Below are positions 51,301-57,492 of a DNA stretch of 64,000 bases, one piece after another. The translations under genes were made by a program, and so were the position numbers. This stretch comes from Ixodes scapularis (lineage: Eukaryota > Arthropoda > Arachnida > Ixodida > Ixodidae): NCBI RefSeq assembly GCF_016920785.2, contig NW_024609835.1, forward strand, positions 22,721,108 to 22,785,107, given 5' to 3'. The notes below the pieces were generated by a model, which ran no database searches, was not told the DNA's origin, and saw nothing but the letters and a program-made list of their open reading frames with translations. Each line of letters begins with the position of its first letter. The first letter of the stretch is position 1.

Positions 51301-54300
51301 GATGCAGTGCTGGGAATCAAACATGAGCCACCTGTGTGTGAGGCCAGTGCTGCCGACTCGGCTACGTAAGTGCACCGCAATATTCATTTTGTTGCATATT
51401 TTTTTTTTATTTATCAACTTTTTTCTGCTAGATTACACGTTTTGAGCCGCGTGAGGAATAGAAATTGATTCGTTATAGCCGATGCCGCACCAAATTTTCC
51501 AGTTTCGGTTTTGTTATTAGAGGAGCTCCCATCGAAAAAAGACCTGGACAACCAAACTTCGTATCTACTTTATTCTATGCAATAATTTGCTCTATCGGTG
51601 TTTGTTGTAACGAGTTTCCAATGTATGTATTCTTCTTTGAGATTTTAGTACGATCAAGTCATTAAGTAATCTTGTTAAGTGCTTTCATCATGACTGTAAG
51701 ACACAGGCAGTCATCAATACTCACTCACAAGCCAAGAAACATGGCACTCTGAGTGTATTGGATTGGCATGGCTAACGGGACTGCTTGCTAGTGACGCTTT
51801 GCTCATGGTGATGAGGCTGCCACAACAATATCTGACTTATGTGGGTCTGAATAGTTTCAGTTTTGGTGCCCTTTAAACGGAAGAATACATATTGATTATC
51901 TAAGCAGTTCGGCCATAACATAAACAGGAATCCAACTCAAGTTGCCTGTACAGTAGGGGAGTCTACTTTACAAGCAACACATTTTCATGTTGGAAGGTTG
52001 CACATACTCTTGCCAATACAGTCGAAGCTCGTTAATTCGACTCTGACGGTTCCTCGAAAATAGATCAAATTATCGAAGAGTCAAATTATTGAACATCAAT
52101 CAAAAACGAGTAACGACGTACGTCACGAGAAGCGGCGAAAAGCCAACCGTGACGACGGAGTTTTATTTCGAAAAAAAACGCCGATATTTTCTGCTGTCGC
52201 ATTCCCGTCGGACGCTTCGCAAAAACAAATTTACGCATATCCTCAATGTGCGGCCACATCGTCCCGTCGGTGTCTTCAAACGTTGCGAAGTTCGCAAGTA
52301 CATTGAGCGCAGCGGATGCTTCGGCAGGAGATGGGCGTGGCGGCGGCTCTTCGGCGTCACTCTCGCAGCTGTCGTCCTCCTGACCCTCGGGACGCTGAAC
52401 CGATGCGATGATTTCGTCGTCAGTTAATTGACTGCACACAAGCACTCCATCATCTATCGCAACGTAATCATCGAAACTAACGTTTTCGGGTAGAGCGGAC
52501 ATTAGAGCACTGCACTCTTCGTCAAAGTTTTCATCTTCAATTGTGGTTGCCGATGTTGTAGCCGATGCAGTTGCCGATGTAGTAGCCGATGCAGTTGCCG
52601 ATGTAGACGTAGTAGCCGATGCAGTCGTCGAACTCGCGGTATTTCCATCACACGAGAAACAACAGTGACAAAAGCTGTTCGCGATGACCTGGCTTGGCAT
52701 GTCCGTCCAAGCTTTAACAAGCATATGAATCGCCGCCAACAGAGTGACTTCATAGCTCTTACCCTGGTCCAGACAAAGCAATATTCTTACCATGAGATGC
52801 TTGCGGTACAAGCCTTTCAGGTGTTTGATTATTCCTTGATCCATTGGTTGCAAGAGTGAGGTGGTTGCGGGTGGAAGGAAAATCAGGCGGATCATAGACA
52901 GCTCCGGCATTTTTGTATGCGCACTACAGTTGTCCGCTACTAACACGACCTTGCGCCCCTTAGACGCGAACTGGCGGTTAAATTTTTGAAGCCAATCTTG
53001 AAAGATCTCACGTGTCATCCACGCTTTTTTGTTGAAACGGTAGTCCGTTGGAAGCCGCGGGATGTTCCGAAAGCGTCGTGGCGTTTTGGATTTTCGATCA
53101 CCAAAAGAGGCAGACGTCTTATGCCTGTCATGTTGGCTGCCACGAGCACGGTCACCCGCTCTTTACTGCATTTTCCCCCAGTGCAAGGATCCCCTTTGAA
53201 CGTTATCGTTTTGTCGGGGAGAGCTTTGAAAAACAGTGCCGTTTCGTCGCAATTGAATATGTCCTCGGGCGCATACTCCGCGAGAATACGTGCGAACTCC
53301 GACGTCTTCCAGTTTTCACACAAATCTTCATCCACATCGGCTCTTTCACCACACACGTGCTTAAAAATAAGAGAGTGCCTCTCCCTGAATCTTGCGAGCC
53401 ATCCCTTGGAAGCACGGAATCCCTCGATGCCCAAACGTTCGCTGAACTGTTGAGCCTTTGCGCGAATCATGTCTCCAGTCATCGGAAGGTTGTGCGTTCT
53501 TACTTCTGTCACCCATTTGTAAACGGCTTCTTCGAGTTCTGGATGGGCTGCACTGCGAAGGCGTTTTCTTGAATTCACAAATTGCTCTTCTTCAAAAGCT
53601 TTCACAATTGCTGCTTCATTCCTAATGTAGGTAGCAAGCGTGCTTTTCTTGAGGTCATACTTTTCGGCAATTTCTTTTCTGGACAATTTTCCCTCCCTAA
53701 CTTCGTTGAGTATGTGAACTTTTGTTTTTAAATCATTCGAAGAGTACTTTCCTCGCTTTTCTTTTGACATTTTCTGGTATGAGCGTTAAACGCCGCGTAC
53801 TCCAAAGAACAGAAACTGCGTGACAGCACGGTCCCTCTTCATCGCTCGCTTATTTTTCTCCAGTCTCCTTCTCCATCCTCCCGACGTTCTTTCTCACTTC
53901 ATCGCTCACTCATTTCCTTCTTGTTGCTCCCGTCTCCTTCCGTGCGCCTCCCCACGTGATCGGGCCGGTGCGCTCTGACTGGGTCTTATCTCGACTAACC
54001 AAATCGGCCCTTTCTCCGACGCGAGGCGCCAGCGAAAGGGCGCCTGTCTGCACGGGCGATCTTTTGTGGAGCGCGCCCCGGCTCGAGGCGCCGGGGGCGC
54101 CGACGGCATCGCGCGTCTGTGGAGGTGTCGCAATCAGGTGCGGGCTCGCTGCAACGGCTGTTTGCCAATATGGGTAGGGACGCGTGTTGTGTTCTGAGGC
54201 GCCGTTTTAACCTTAAAACTTATAGTGTTAGCTTAAAAAATATTTCCCGGTTATAAAGATGCTGGCTCCCGGGACGAATTATCGGGTTGGGGATATTTAT

Positions 54301-55800
54301 CAGATCGAAATACCGGGGTTTTCTGTCTATTGAAGCCTGTACATTTCTGACGGTGCTAAACGGAAGGATTGAATTAACGCGATGATAGAAATAACGGGAG
54401 TCGAAATAACGAGCTTCAACTGTATTCAGGCATGCCCGGTGTGGGGCGTGCAAGTGTGTGCTGAAGAGGACCTCTCGCTTATTGTGCGGTACTGTTTCAC
54501 CCTCTAAATCGCACGTGGAAGCCCTTGCCAAGCATCTTGTTTGCCTCTTCTATATTCAATGCTCGTCAGCGGCATATCTCCAGAGCGGTCCTCAAATCAG
54601 TGGGGAACCCCTTTAACAGACTCAAAAGATACCTCTTCGAAAGTGTAAAGGAGGTGTGAGAACCACTACCTTCCTTGCCCAAAAGGTTGTTCTTGGACTT
54701 GGGAGATACATCCATAAACAAAAATTTAAGTGTCACAGCGATCTGTCTGTTGACTAACCTGAAACTGGTTGAGCGTTTCATCTGCATTCCGTCGTGCTTG
54801 ACAGAAGGCGTGTTGCTCGTAAAAGGTGCTCTTCACGAGTTAGTTGTCTGTTTTTTTTTCTTCGTATATCTTGTTGTGAACTATGCCAGCTGGTTTTAAG
54901 TCTAGTTATTTTGTTACAGTATGCGTAGATCACAACAAAGGATTCCATATTGACCTGGATGATTATCTGTCTGGACTACTGATGCTTGCAGACGAACTTG
55001 TGAGTACCTTCAGCTATCCGAGGATAACCTCTGCATGCAGTTTGGGTGCTCCATCGACATTTAGAGCTTGGGGATGCAAGTCAGTGCGCAGAAATTGCAT
55101 TTATTTCTAAATTGGCTTTTTTTTTTTATGAGGCCTATGGCACCTATTTATTCATTCATATATTTCCTCAGGGCCTGAAGGCATTACAGAAAGGAGGCAG
55201 TAATAGCAAAAAAAAGTATGGGAAAGTAAATATTTAAGAATACAAAACCTGCAATATTTTTTTGACAGTATAGTAATAGGGGTTAAAACGGCCGACATGA
55301 TTTTCGGAAACCTCCGAGGGTGTGTTTCTCCACGCTGGTTCTTCCTGCATTCTGTTTAGCTTTACCAAAAACTTAACTGGTTAATGTTTCCCTAATACGT
55401 AAATGATTCTTCATGTTAGAGAATATGTTTGCGGCATCAGAAGGTTGTCACAGCTCTTTGTGGTGGAGGGATTGCTCGACGTCGTTCGGGGTTCTCTTAA
55501 TTTTTTCTCCTTTTTCCGCATCTTGTCCTCGTGTCTTTAACTCTCCCTCTGGTGGTCTTTCAGAGTCGCTTTGCGGTGAATAGTGTCACCTCGGGAGACT
55601 ATAGCTGGCCGCTGAAGATCTCTCGCTTTGTGACCGAGATGAACCTGGGCTTCCGCCTGCTTAACCTGAAGAACGACATGCTGAGGAAGAAGTTTGATGC
55701 CCTCAAGTACGACCTCAAGAAGGTCGAGGAAGTCGTGTACGACCTGTCGATTCGAGGCCTTAAGCCGTCCGGCGACGCCCAACCTCCTACTGACGCCTAG
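8116..55800 (+). CDS. TSN: Translin, six exons, 231 aa (complete)
   Basis: Translin binds single-stranded DNA and RNA as an octameric ring. With its paralogue TRAX it forms C3PO, an endoribonuclease that removes the passenger strand during RISC loading and processes tRNA fragments; it acts in cytoplasm and nucleus. The coding exons are 8116-8187, 16329-16422, 19827-19923, 27633-27748, 54920-54999 and 55564-55800. Every intron begins GT and ends AG and the phases agree across all five junctions. The product is 231 residues, against 228 in human. Recognisable blocks are EIRVVVRELEQTARGILTI (residues 25-43), the basic RFHDHWRF (88-95), KGFHIDLDDYLSG (133-145), NSVTSGDYSWPL (159-170), the leucine-rich GFRLLNLKNDMLRKK region and the C-terminal EEVVYDLSIRGL. 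No frameshift or stop is seen, so the gene appears functional. Introns are 8.1, 3.4, 7.7, 27.2 and 0.56 kb. TRAX is not in the window. Confidence 0.95.
8514..8664 (+). repeat. LTR-like repeat, copy 1
   Basis: This stretch matches 10655-10806 in the same orientation at roughly four bases in five. Shared words include CATCGCCACCGGCCAGCG, GTGCAGGGTGCGCGCTCGCTCG and the end GCTCTTGCTTTTATTAAA, which carries a polyadenylation-like ATTAAA. With a gypsy integrase remnant between the copies, they are probably the two LTRs of a collapsed Ty3/gypsy element. Confidence 0.5.
9892..9938 (+). repeat. Poly-G tract of 47
   Basis: An uninterrupted run of 47 G follows CGTAGCCAGGATTTTGTTTC. It is the longest homopolymer in the window. 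It can form G-quadruplexes, and its true length in the genome is uncertain. Confidence 0.85.
9958..10219 (+). pseudogene. Ty3/gypsy integrase remnant
   Basis: The frame encodes NGVQTVTAAVHHPATNRQAE, followed by a helix and FRQHSTVHNTAGMT. This matches the end of the retroviral-type integrase core, where YHPxTNGQAER and the later QHTTPHSTTG-like motif are diagnostic. The usual G of TNGQAE is R here. The frame breaks soon afterwards (about 10200), and no RT, RNase H or gag can be read nearby. It is a short fossil, flanked by poly-G and LTR-like repeats. Confidence 0.75.
10655..10806 (+). repeat. LTR-like repeat, copy 2
   Basis: Partner of 8514-8664, ending in the same TTTATTAAA. It lies about 430 bp after the integrase remnant, where a 3' LTR would be expected. 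I could not read a clean TG..CA boundary or a target-site duplication. Confidence 0.5.
11919..12083 (-). mobile_element. tRNA-derived SINE copy, truncated
   Basis: This shares the body of the SINE at 5752-5969: GAGAAATTTAGCC, CAGTACAACCGCTAGCCTGG, GGTACGATGCTCATCC and GATCCCTGGGTT. The part corresponding to the A-box side is missing, so it is truncated at its 5' (high-coordinate) end. Confidence 0.6.
12700..13887. mobile_element. TIR element, 1.19 kb (mariner-like, non-autonomous)
   Basis: The left end TATACACCTTTCCAAAAAAC is repeated inverted at 13864-13887; the match runs about 24 bp with one mismatch. TA at the outer edge is consistent with a TA target. The interior holds a 181-codon open frame (12737-13282) with no recognised motif and a composition that does not look conserved. 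I do not call it a gene. Confidence 0.6.
14287..14575. mobile_element. TTAA-flanked MITE, 289 bp
   Basis: Both ends read TTAAAGGGGCGGTGCAA inward, a perfect 17-bp inverted repeat, with looser pairing beyond. The interior is A/T-rich and non-coding. It is a different family from the 5144 element although both use TTAA. Confidence 0.75.
15176..15325. repeat. Hairpin-forming inverted repeat, about 150 bp
   Basis: The arms of about 60 bp (15176-15238 and 15257-15325) pair almost throughout. They include AAACTACACTCAAACTTAAG against its inverse and GGGCCCCTC/GAGGGGCCC, with a loop of about 18 bp centred on CTCGAGGAAG. It could be a snapback MITE. A transcript crossing it would fold into a long stem. 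Confidence 0.75.
16329..16422 (+). CDS. TSN: Translin exon 2
   Basis: Encodes residues 25-55 plus one base. The acceptor is a pyrimidine tract ending CTTTCAG; the donor is GTGAGC at 16423. It carries the conserved RELEQTARGIL helix and the QGIH stretch that follows it in translins. Confidence 0.93.
16918..18040 (+). mobile_element. 5'-truncated non-LTR retrotransposon (CR1/L2/jockey-like)
   Basis: One open frame (to 17784) carries the last third of a reverse transcriptase: LFLIFINDI, the catalytic block RLYADDCIIY (YADD), the NVNKCHFVRV and VKYLGVYFSHDLSW motifs, and a C-terminal WNNLPEEI tail. The palm domain before the YADD box is missing, so the copy is 5'-truncated, as is usual for target-primed reverse transcription. 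The 3' end carries an AATAAACAATAAACAATAAA repeat tail near 18017-18036. The frame is uninterrupted for about 290 codons, so the copy is fairly young. Clade is uncertain. It lies in translin intron 2, sense to the gene. Confidence 0.85.
18041..19826. other. Rest of translin intron 2, no gene seen
   Basis: Between the retrotransposon tail and exon 3 I see only scattered simple sequence, including poly-A18 at about 19185-19203 and CGTCTGCTACAGG words near 18499 and 18523. No conserved frame was recognised. Confidence 0.5.
19827..19923 (+). CDS. TSN: Translin exon 3
   Basis: Two bases complete Ile56, then residues 57-87, then two bases of Arg88. The acceptor TGTCTCAG was chosen because it restores the Ile-Pro seen in human translin. 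Using the next AG, 6 bp on, would give Lys and lose that match. The donor is GTGAGT at 19924. The end, PENQYYR, matches the vertebrate PAEQYYR. Confidence 0.92.
20971..23220 (+). repeat. Left arm of the palindrome
   Basis: Begins TTAAAGACCGACCAACG. It contains a poly-C32 run (21914-21945) and A16, which differ in length from the matching sites in the right arm. Open frames on either strand mirror those in the other arm and look incidental. Confidence 0.85.
23860..26073 (-). repeat. Right arm of the palindrome
   Basis: Reverse complement of the left arm. Where the left arm has poly-C32, this arm has a shorter mixed G-rich tract (about 25098-25137). A (GA)n run near 24629-24644 also differs from the left copy. 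Confidence 0.85.
26070..26422. mobile_element. TTAA-flanked MITE abutting the palindrome, 353 bp
   Basis: The left end TTAAGGGGGCACTGA and the inverted right end TTAAAGGAGCACACT are imperfect inverted repeats. The left TTAA (26070-26073) is shared with the end of the 5.1-kb palindrome, so the two elements touch with no base between. Interior A/T-rich and non-coding. Confidence 0.55.
27633..27748 (+). CDS. TSN: Translin exon 4
   Basis: Completes Arg88 and encodes residues 89-126 plus one base. It carries FHDHWRF, the basic nucleic-acid-binding stretch, and the hydrophobic QRLVFLAALTTYLE helix. The acceptor is CGCAG and the donor GTGAGT at 27749. Confidence 0.94.
27749..29069. other. Start of translin intron 4, no gene seen
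   Basis: Open frames antisense to exon 4 near 27616-28221 are shadows of the exon and of GC-rich DNA. I recognise no coding exon or element boundary here. Confidence 0.5.
29070..29241. mobile_element. MITE, 172 bp, TIR ATGGCCAATTCGTCTGGGCC
   Basis: Twenty-five of the terminal bases match their inverse at the other end (ATGGCCAATTCGTCTGGGCC onward). Non-coding interior. The target-site duplication could not be settled, perhaps TA. Confidence 0.65.
29981..30366 (-). repeat. Possible LTR, minus strand
   Basis: On the minus strand a purine run (GGAGGGGGTGA) is followed by TGTAGCGGACG, as at a polypurine tract/3' LTR junction. About 385 bp later the sequence reads GCAAGCCACA, a possible LTR end. 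An ATTAAA polyadenylation-like signal lies near the downstream end. No second LTR was found, so this is tentative. Confidence 0.35.
30436..31406 (-). pseudogene. Possible LTR-retrotransposon coding remnant
   Basis: Minus-strand frames here encode hydrophilic, Pro/Arg/Gln-rich sequence, including a CPECHPGEVD stretch near 31396. They lie directly upstream of the possible LTR, where the end of pol would be. I could not identify a catalytic motif, and the frames are broken. Alternative: a GC-rich non-coding region with incidental frames. Confidence 0.25.
32958..33132. mobile_element. 175-bp MITE inside the pogo-type transposase
   Basis: Ends CTGTCGAGACCGGTTATAA and, inverted, CTGTCAAGACCGGTTATAA. 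It is flanked by TA at 32956-32957 and 33133-33134. Removing it with one TA makes the host transposase frame continuous across the site. TA target and ends fit a Tc1/mariner-superfamily (pogo/Tigger-type) MITE. Confidence 0.85.
33232..34663. mobile_element. 1.43-kb non-autonomous TA-target element inside the same transposase
   Basis: Ends CAGTATAGACCACTTACAACG and, inverted, CAGTGCAGACCTCATATAACA, which are diverged inverted repeats. It is flanked by TA at 33230-33231 and 34664-34665. Removal with one TA restores the host frame at the conserved GTKLRPY block. Subterminal ACCGCTTATAGTGC words occur at both ends. The interior holds the SINE at 34220 and otherwise non-coding DNA. Confidence 0.8.
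34220..34463 (-). mobile_element. tRNA-derived SINE (tick Ruka-like) with 12-bp target duplication
   Basis: Read on the minus strand it starts with a tRNA-like head. The B-box GGTTCGAATCCC is seen inverted in GGGATTCGAACCC at about 34396-34408. The body contains the CACCTGGGGATCTTTTGACG stretch familiar from tick SINEs. It is flanked by the perfect direct repeat TACTAGTCTGGT at 34208-34219 and 34464-34475. It lies inside the 1.43-kb element and so must be younger than that insertion or have travelled with it. Confidence 0.85.
34983..36380. mobile_element. Solo LTR-like insertion, 1.4 kb
   Basis: Begins TGTCACGGAGTGGGGGCC and ends ATTTGTGACA, i.e. TG..CA with inverted TGTCAC/GTGACA tips. It is flanked by the direct repeat CCAAG at 34978-34982 and 36381-36385. 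A 5-bp duplication, TG..CA edges and no coding content fit a solo LTR left after recombination. Removal with one CCAAG restores the transposase frame. Inside, about 95 bp is tandemly duplicated (about 35948-36042 and 36055-36143). Confidence 0.75.
38050..39112 (-). pseudogene. hAT transposase relic with BED zinc finger
   Basis: Near 39015-38940 the minus strand encodes a BED-type finger (CSACKKVY, later SLKHKC). A hAT body follows: LRTDDYRKSCYLGLTPHYMKN, the KKTGENI block, FVTDRGTNVISA and RLNCAAHILNTVL. Then comes the CRSLVTFFKRPGLQ / DVENRWNSKLVM region near 38290-38180. Spacing and motif order are those of animal hAT transposases. The relic has frameshifts, at least near 38385 and 38890, and lacks a readable C-terminal dimerisation domain. 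Its 5' side is cut by the retrotransposon at 39113. Confidence 0.85.
39113..40560 (-). mobile_element. 5'-truncated non-LTR retrotransposon inside the hAT element
   Basis: The minus-strand open frame 40537-39350 (395 codons) holds most of a reverse transcriptase: ELVQLDFKQAFDKVDH, SGIPQGSVLGPTLFNIFIDD, the catalytic TPFLYADDLTLLL (YADD), LNAEKCSTMLF, KLLGVTLDPHLRFSPHI and a C-terminal LPRTIELWRSLPSDV. The first fingers region and endonuclease are missing. The 3' UTR contains a long (AT)n run, and the element ends near an AATAAA-bearing tail about 39113-39135. The frame has no stops, so the copy is young compared with its hAT host. A diverged relative lies at the right end of the window. Confidence 0.85.
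39247..39308. repeat. (TA)n microsatellite, about 60 bp
   Basis: Uninterrupted TA alternation in the 3' untranslated part of the minus-strand retrotransposon, next to A-rich sequence. Confidence 0.9.
40901..41114. mobile_element. 214-bp MITE, TIR TACTGTAAACGAC
   Basis: The ends TACTGTAAACGACAAAATTTTTGC and, inverted, TACTGTAAACGACTTAATTTTTGC differ at two positions over 24. The outer TA is a likely target. Non-coding, Tc1/mariner-type. It lies within the hAT element's 5' half. Confidence 0.75.
44501..47878. mobile_element. TTAA-bounded DNA transposon carrying a Mutator-domain transposase (Kolobok-like?)
   Basis: The left tip TTAAGGGGGGATATGG and the inverted right tip TTAAGGGGAGACACAA form imperfect inverted repeats of about 15 bp. 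TTAA lies at 44501-44504 and 47875-47878. Both subterminal regions contain TCTGCAAAGTTT followed by A/T-rich sequence with similar words, which supports a common origin of the ends. The minus-strand transposase relic occupies the centre. TTAA target use plus this protein suggests a Kolobok-type element, but the superfamily name is an inference. Confidence 0.65.
45631..47377 (-). pseudogene. Mutator-domain (MULE-like) transposase relic, copy 1
   Basis: The N-terminal piece (47377-46847) starts MSEQPRKFNTRHKF and is Lys/Glu-rich. The catalytic piece (46754-45987) carries IAVMYDGSWMTRG, TTVLSDGDSRSF, NKEDCVNHVKKRMG, SLGGRGRLT and CPMGPDSWC. The C-terminal piece (45950-45631) carries SVIWALAPKYRHASLFTVRAA. 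Motif order matches the Mutator-like transposase domain proteins common in arthropod genomes. A CGDISSAWSSPR stretch joins almost directly to the catalytic part near 46762, so the segment between, present in copy 2, is deleted. There are frameshifts near 46762, 45950 and 45720. A minus-strand AATAAA lies at about 45561-45556. Confidence 0.8.
48245..50100 (-). pseudogene. Mutator-domain transposase relic, copy 2 (diverged)
   Basis: It begins with ATG at 50100 (MAKTKGSISRTP). There follow a CPKCHGELL zinc-ribbon-like piece (about 49745), FTKLTNLFGGLNAPPLMH, DVRISYKGTWHKHGH, ITVLCDGDNKTF, HKEDCVNHVEKRM, GLGGKGKLT, CPDGEDSWC and a C-terminal QNANKSFNTLIW block, stopping at 48245. It is the same family as copy 1 and has the region copy 1 lacks, but protein identity is low, so it is a separate lineage and not a tandem duplicate. 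At least four frameshifts break it. No terminal repeats were found. Confidence 0.75.
50101..52016. other. Intron sequence without a recognised gene
   Basis: I see a small perfect hairpin at 50492-50524 and a degenerate tRNA-like (SINE) stretch in antisense at about 51315-51375. Otherwise only incidental open frames. Confidence 0.45.
52019..54422. mobile_element. Tigger/pogo-like transposon with both TIRs, 2.4 kb
   Basis: The left tip CAGTCGAAGCTCGTTAATTC and the inverted right tip CAGTTGAAGCTCGTTATTTC differ at two of 20 positions and continue into CGACTC. TA flanks both ends (52017-52018 and 54423-54424). CAGT tips with a TA target are typical of pogo/Tigger elements. The right part, 54180-54420, repeats A/T-rich words such as CGAAATAACGRG. 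It contains one transposase on the minus strand. It is the best preserved autonomous-type DNA transposon here. Confidence 0.85.
52086..53770 (-). pseudogene. Tigger/pogo-like transposase, one frameshift
   Basis: The first piece (53770-53015, 251 codons) has a psq-type helix-turn-helix (residues about 10-55, RKEIAEKYDLKKSTLATYI), a CENPB-type second domain (about 75-140) and the catalytic DIFNCDETALFF (D175). The second piece (53018-52086, 310 codons) has VVLVADNCSAH (second D, residue 29 of that piece) and LLQPMDQGIIKHLK (third D, residue 60), then a Ser/Ala/Thr repeat and an acidic tail ending in RRYSFLIDVQ. The split falls at a run of six A near 53026-53031; one base appears to be missing. 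Otherwise the frame is clean, so activity was lost recently or the base is a sequencing error. Confidence 0.88.
54920..54999 (+). CDS. TSN: Translin exon 5
   Basis: Two bases complete Val127, then residues 128-153. It holds KGFHIDLDDYLSGLLMLA, a strongly conserved translin stretch. The acceptor is TTGTTACAG and the donor GTGAGT at 55000, ending in phase 0. It lies 27 kb from exon 4. Confidence 0.94.
55564..55800 (+). CDS. TSN: Translin exon 6 with stop codon
   Basis: Encodes residues 154-231 and TAG at 55798. It contains NSVTSGDYSWPLKI, the leucine-heptad helix GFRLLNLKNDMLRKK and the terminal VEEVVYDLSIRGL. The acceptor CTTTCAG follows a pyrimidine-rich tract. The tail after RGL is family-variable. 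Confidence 0.96.
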   Translation, partial: SRFAVNSVTSGDYSWPLKISRFVTEMNLGFRLLNLKNDMLRKKFDALKYDLKKVEEVVYDLSIRGLKPSGDAQPPTDA

Positions 55801-55871
55801 TCACATAGGCGGGACTTTGCGAGTTGTGTCTCAGTACTTCTTTATTTTCCATTTTTTTTTCAATCTTTCTG

Positions 55872-55877
55872 AATAAA
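55872..55877 (+). terminator. Translin polyadenylation signal AATAAA
   Basis: AATAAA lies 72 bp after the stop codon, preceded by a T-rich stretch. A cleavage site about 15-30 bp downstream is expected. Confidence 0.75.
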
Positions 55878-56788
55878 AGGAGGAAAGTCCTTTCATTCGA
55901 TTCGTCATCTGTGTTTCTCAAACGGTACTTAATAGTTTACGGGAGTTCTCAAACTTTTTGATTTTAAGAAACACATACTGCAAGTGGCTTTATATTTCAT
56001 GTTGACTTCACCTCCACCAATTCCACGCTAATAGAAAATTACTGCAAAAGCTTGCCATCCAAAAGTGTCACTCATGCACGCAGCGCACCAACCTGTTTAC
56101 TCCCAGTCGTAAACTTTGATTCACAAAAAATGTTTTGCAACATTTTTGTCAAATTTGCACTCTTGAATACATTGTTGTTTGCAGTATCGTATATATGGCC
56201 AAAAACCCTCTCTTACTCGGCACTATTTCGATGGAACAGTGCAGAAGCACCTCTTAAAGGGGCGCTGACGGGGTATTTATGCTCCCCTAAACACCATTGC
56301 ATTCGCATATCAAGATGTTTAACCAACACGCTCTCCTAATTCTACCTGTATTTATGCTTGCTAAGGTTTTTATTTTAACATGATCTATAACGGCCCAACT
56401 ACCCAAAAAACAATTTACGGCTCAAAATTTTTTTTTTTTTTTTCCCGCTTGAGAACAGCTGGTCGAGAATTGGCTGGTTTCAGTCACGCTCACGCTAATT
56501 TTTATGATCACGTGGCGTTCAAACTATATGTACCAAATATATTCAAAGTCATGGGTCATCTAAGCCAAATTTTAATACTAAAAATAGAAAAGAATGTGGA
56601 CCCCATTTTTGTGGCCTCTAAAAAACTGCAAATACAATAAAAAAAAAATAAAAAAAAGTTGCACAGACCACTGTGAACGCAGTCTCCTGCAATATGAAAG
56701 ACCCACTGAAAGCGCGTGGCCAAGGAGGTGGCTGGGGGGGTCACTACGCGCGTTTCAGGCGATTCCATTCTTTTCCGAGGGGAGGATT

Positions 56789-56944
56789 TGTGGCGGTCCA
56801 CCGGCCTACCAAGCAGCAGATAAAAGACGACGACGTTACTCGTCGATACGAGCCCGGTGGCACGAGAGAATAAACAGAACGTTTTCACCTAAGCTCGGAG
56901 TCGGTCGCACCATCTATTCTGTCCTTAAGATCGAACGCGCTACA
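56789..56944 (+). repeat. LTR1 of the chimera, 156 bp
   Basis: TGTGGCGGTCC ... GCGCTACA, i.e. TG..CA. It has a TATA-like ATAAAAG near 56820 and a polyadenylation-like AATAAA near 56871, so U3, R and U5 are packed in 156 bp. It is followed directly by the primer-binding site. Confidence 0.9.
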
Positions 56945-56945
56945 A

Positions 56946-57009
56946 AATGGTGACCCGGACGTGATCCGAACACGCAACCTTCTGATCTGTTGCGTGTTCG
57001 GATTACGTC
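56946..57009 (+). other. Extended tRNA-Trp primer-binding site plus snapback
   Basis: From TGGTGACCC (56948) to about 56989 the sequence is nearly the reverse complement of the 3' half of arthropod tRNA-Trp, including the CCA end. That is about 40 nt, where a usual PBS has 8-18. It is followed by GTTGCGTGTTCGGATTACGT and a final C (56989-57009), the inverse of 56958-56978 with one mismatch, i.e. the T arm in sense orientation. The result is a 21-bp stem with a 10-base loop. Confidence 0.8.
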
Positions 57010-57487
57010 TATTCATTAACCAGGCCTGCTCCTTTAGGGGTGGGGCTTTGCGGAGACCATCAAAGAGATATCGGCTAACCCATGCATCTTTTCCCGCACG
57101 AGTGGTTTGCTTCCCAATTTTCAGTAGATATGTGTCCACATCGGGCAGGCCCTCGAAGTAAGAGGCAGAGTAGGTACGGTTGTTTGCATCTGGAAAGGTT
57201 GCACTGAACCAGTTATCCAGTGCGGCTCTGTCCGCGAATCTAGGAAGCGCCACTGGCATCCTGTGTGCTCGTGCTTGGTAGCTCTCTCAGTCGTAGGCTC
57301 TCACATAGTTGTCCAGGCCAACAAGCGTGGCACTTTGGGATGTGACGATCTCCACGTTCTCGAGCACTTCAGCATCATCGCAGCGAGATTGAGCGGGGAG
57401 GTATCTGTCGTAGTTCGTCATTAGGTACCTGAATGCAGACTCAGGTTTGGCCTCCTCTGCACCCATCAGGATCATTGCCCTCTCGAA
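57010..57487 (-). pseudogene. Endogenous viral fragment A, nucleoprotein-like
   Basis: Read on the minus strand, the frame opens with AMILMGAEEAKPESAFRYL, shared with fragment B for 130 bp (128 identical). It then departs at 57357 into a different stretch that includes ATLVGLDNYVRAYD and RFADRAALDNWFSATFPD. There is one in-frame TGA at 57287-57289. The departing part may be a later portion of the same viral gene joined by an internal deletion, but this is not proven. The family is inferred from its link with fragment B. Confidence 0.55.
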
Positions 57488-57492
57488 CAGGG

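Noticed and set aside
51315..51375. tRNA-like antisense stretch GGGAATCAAACATGAGCC
   Set aside because: Too decayed to call a tRNA gene; at most a SINE fragment, mentioned in the intron entry only.
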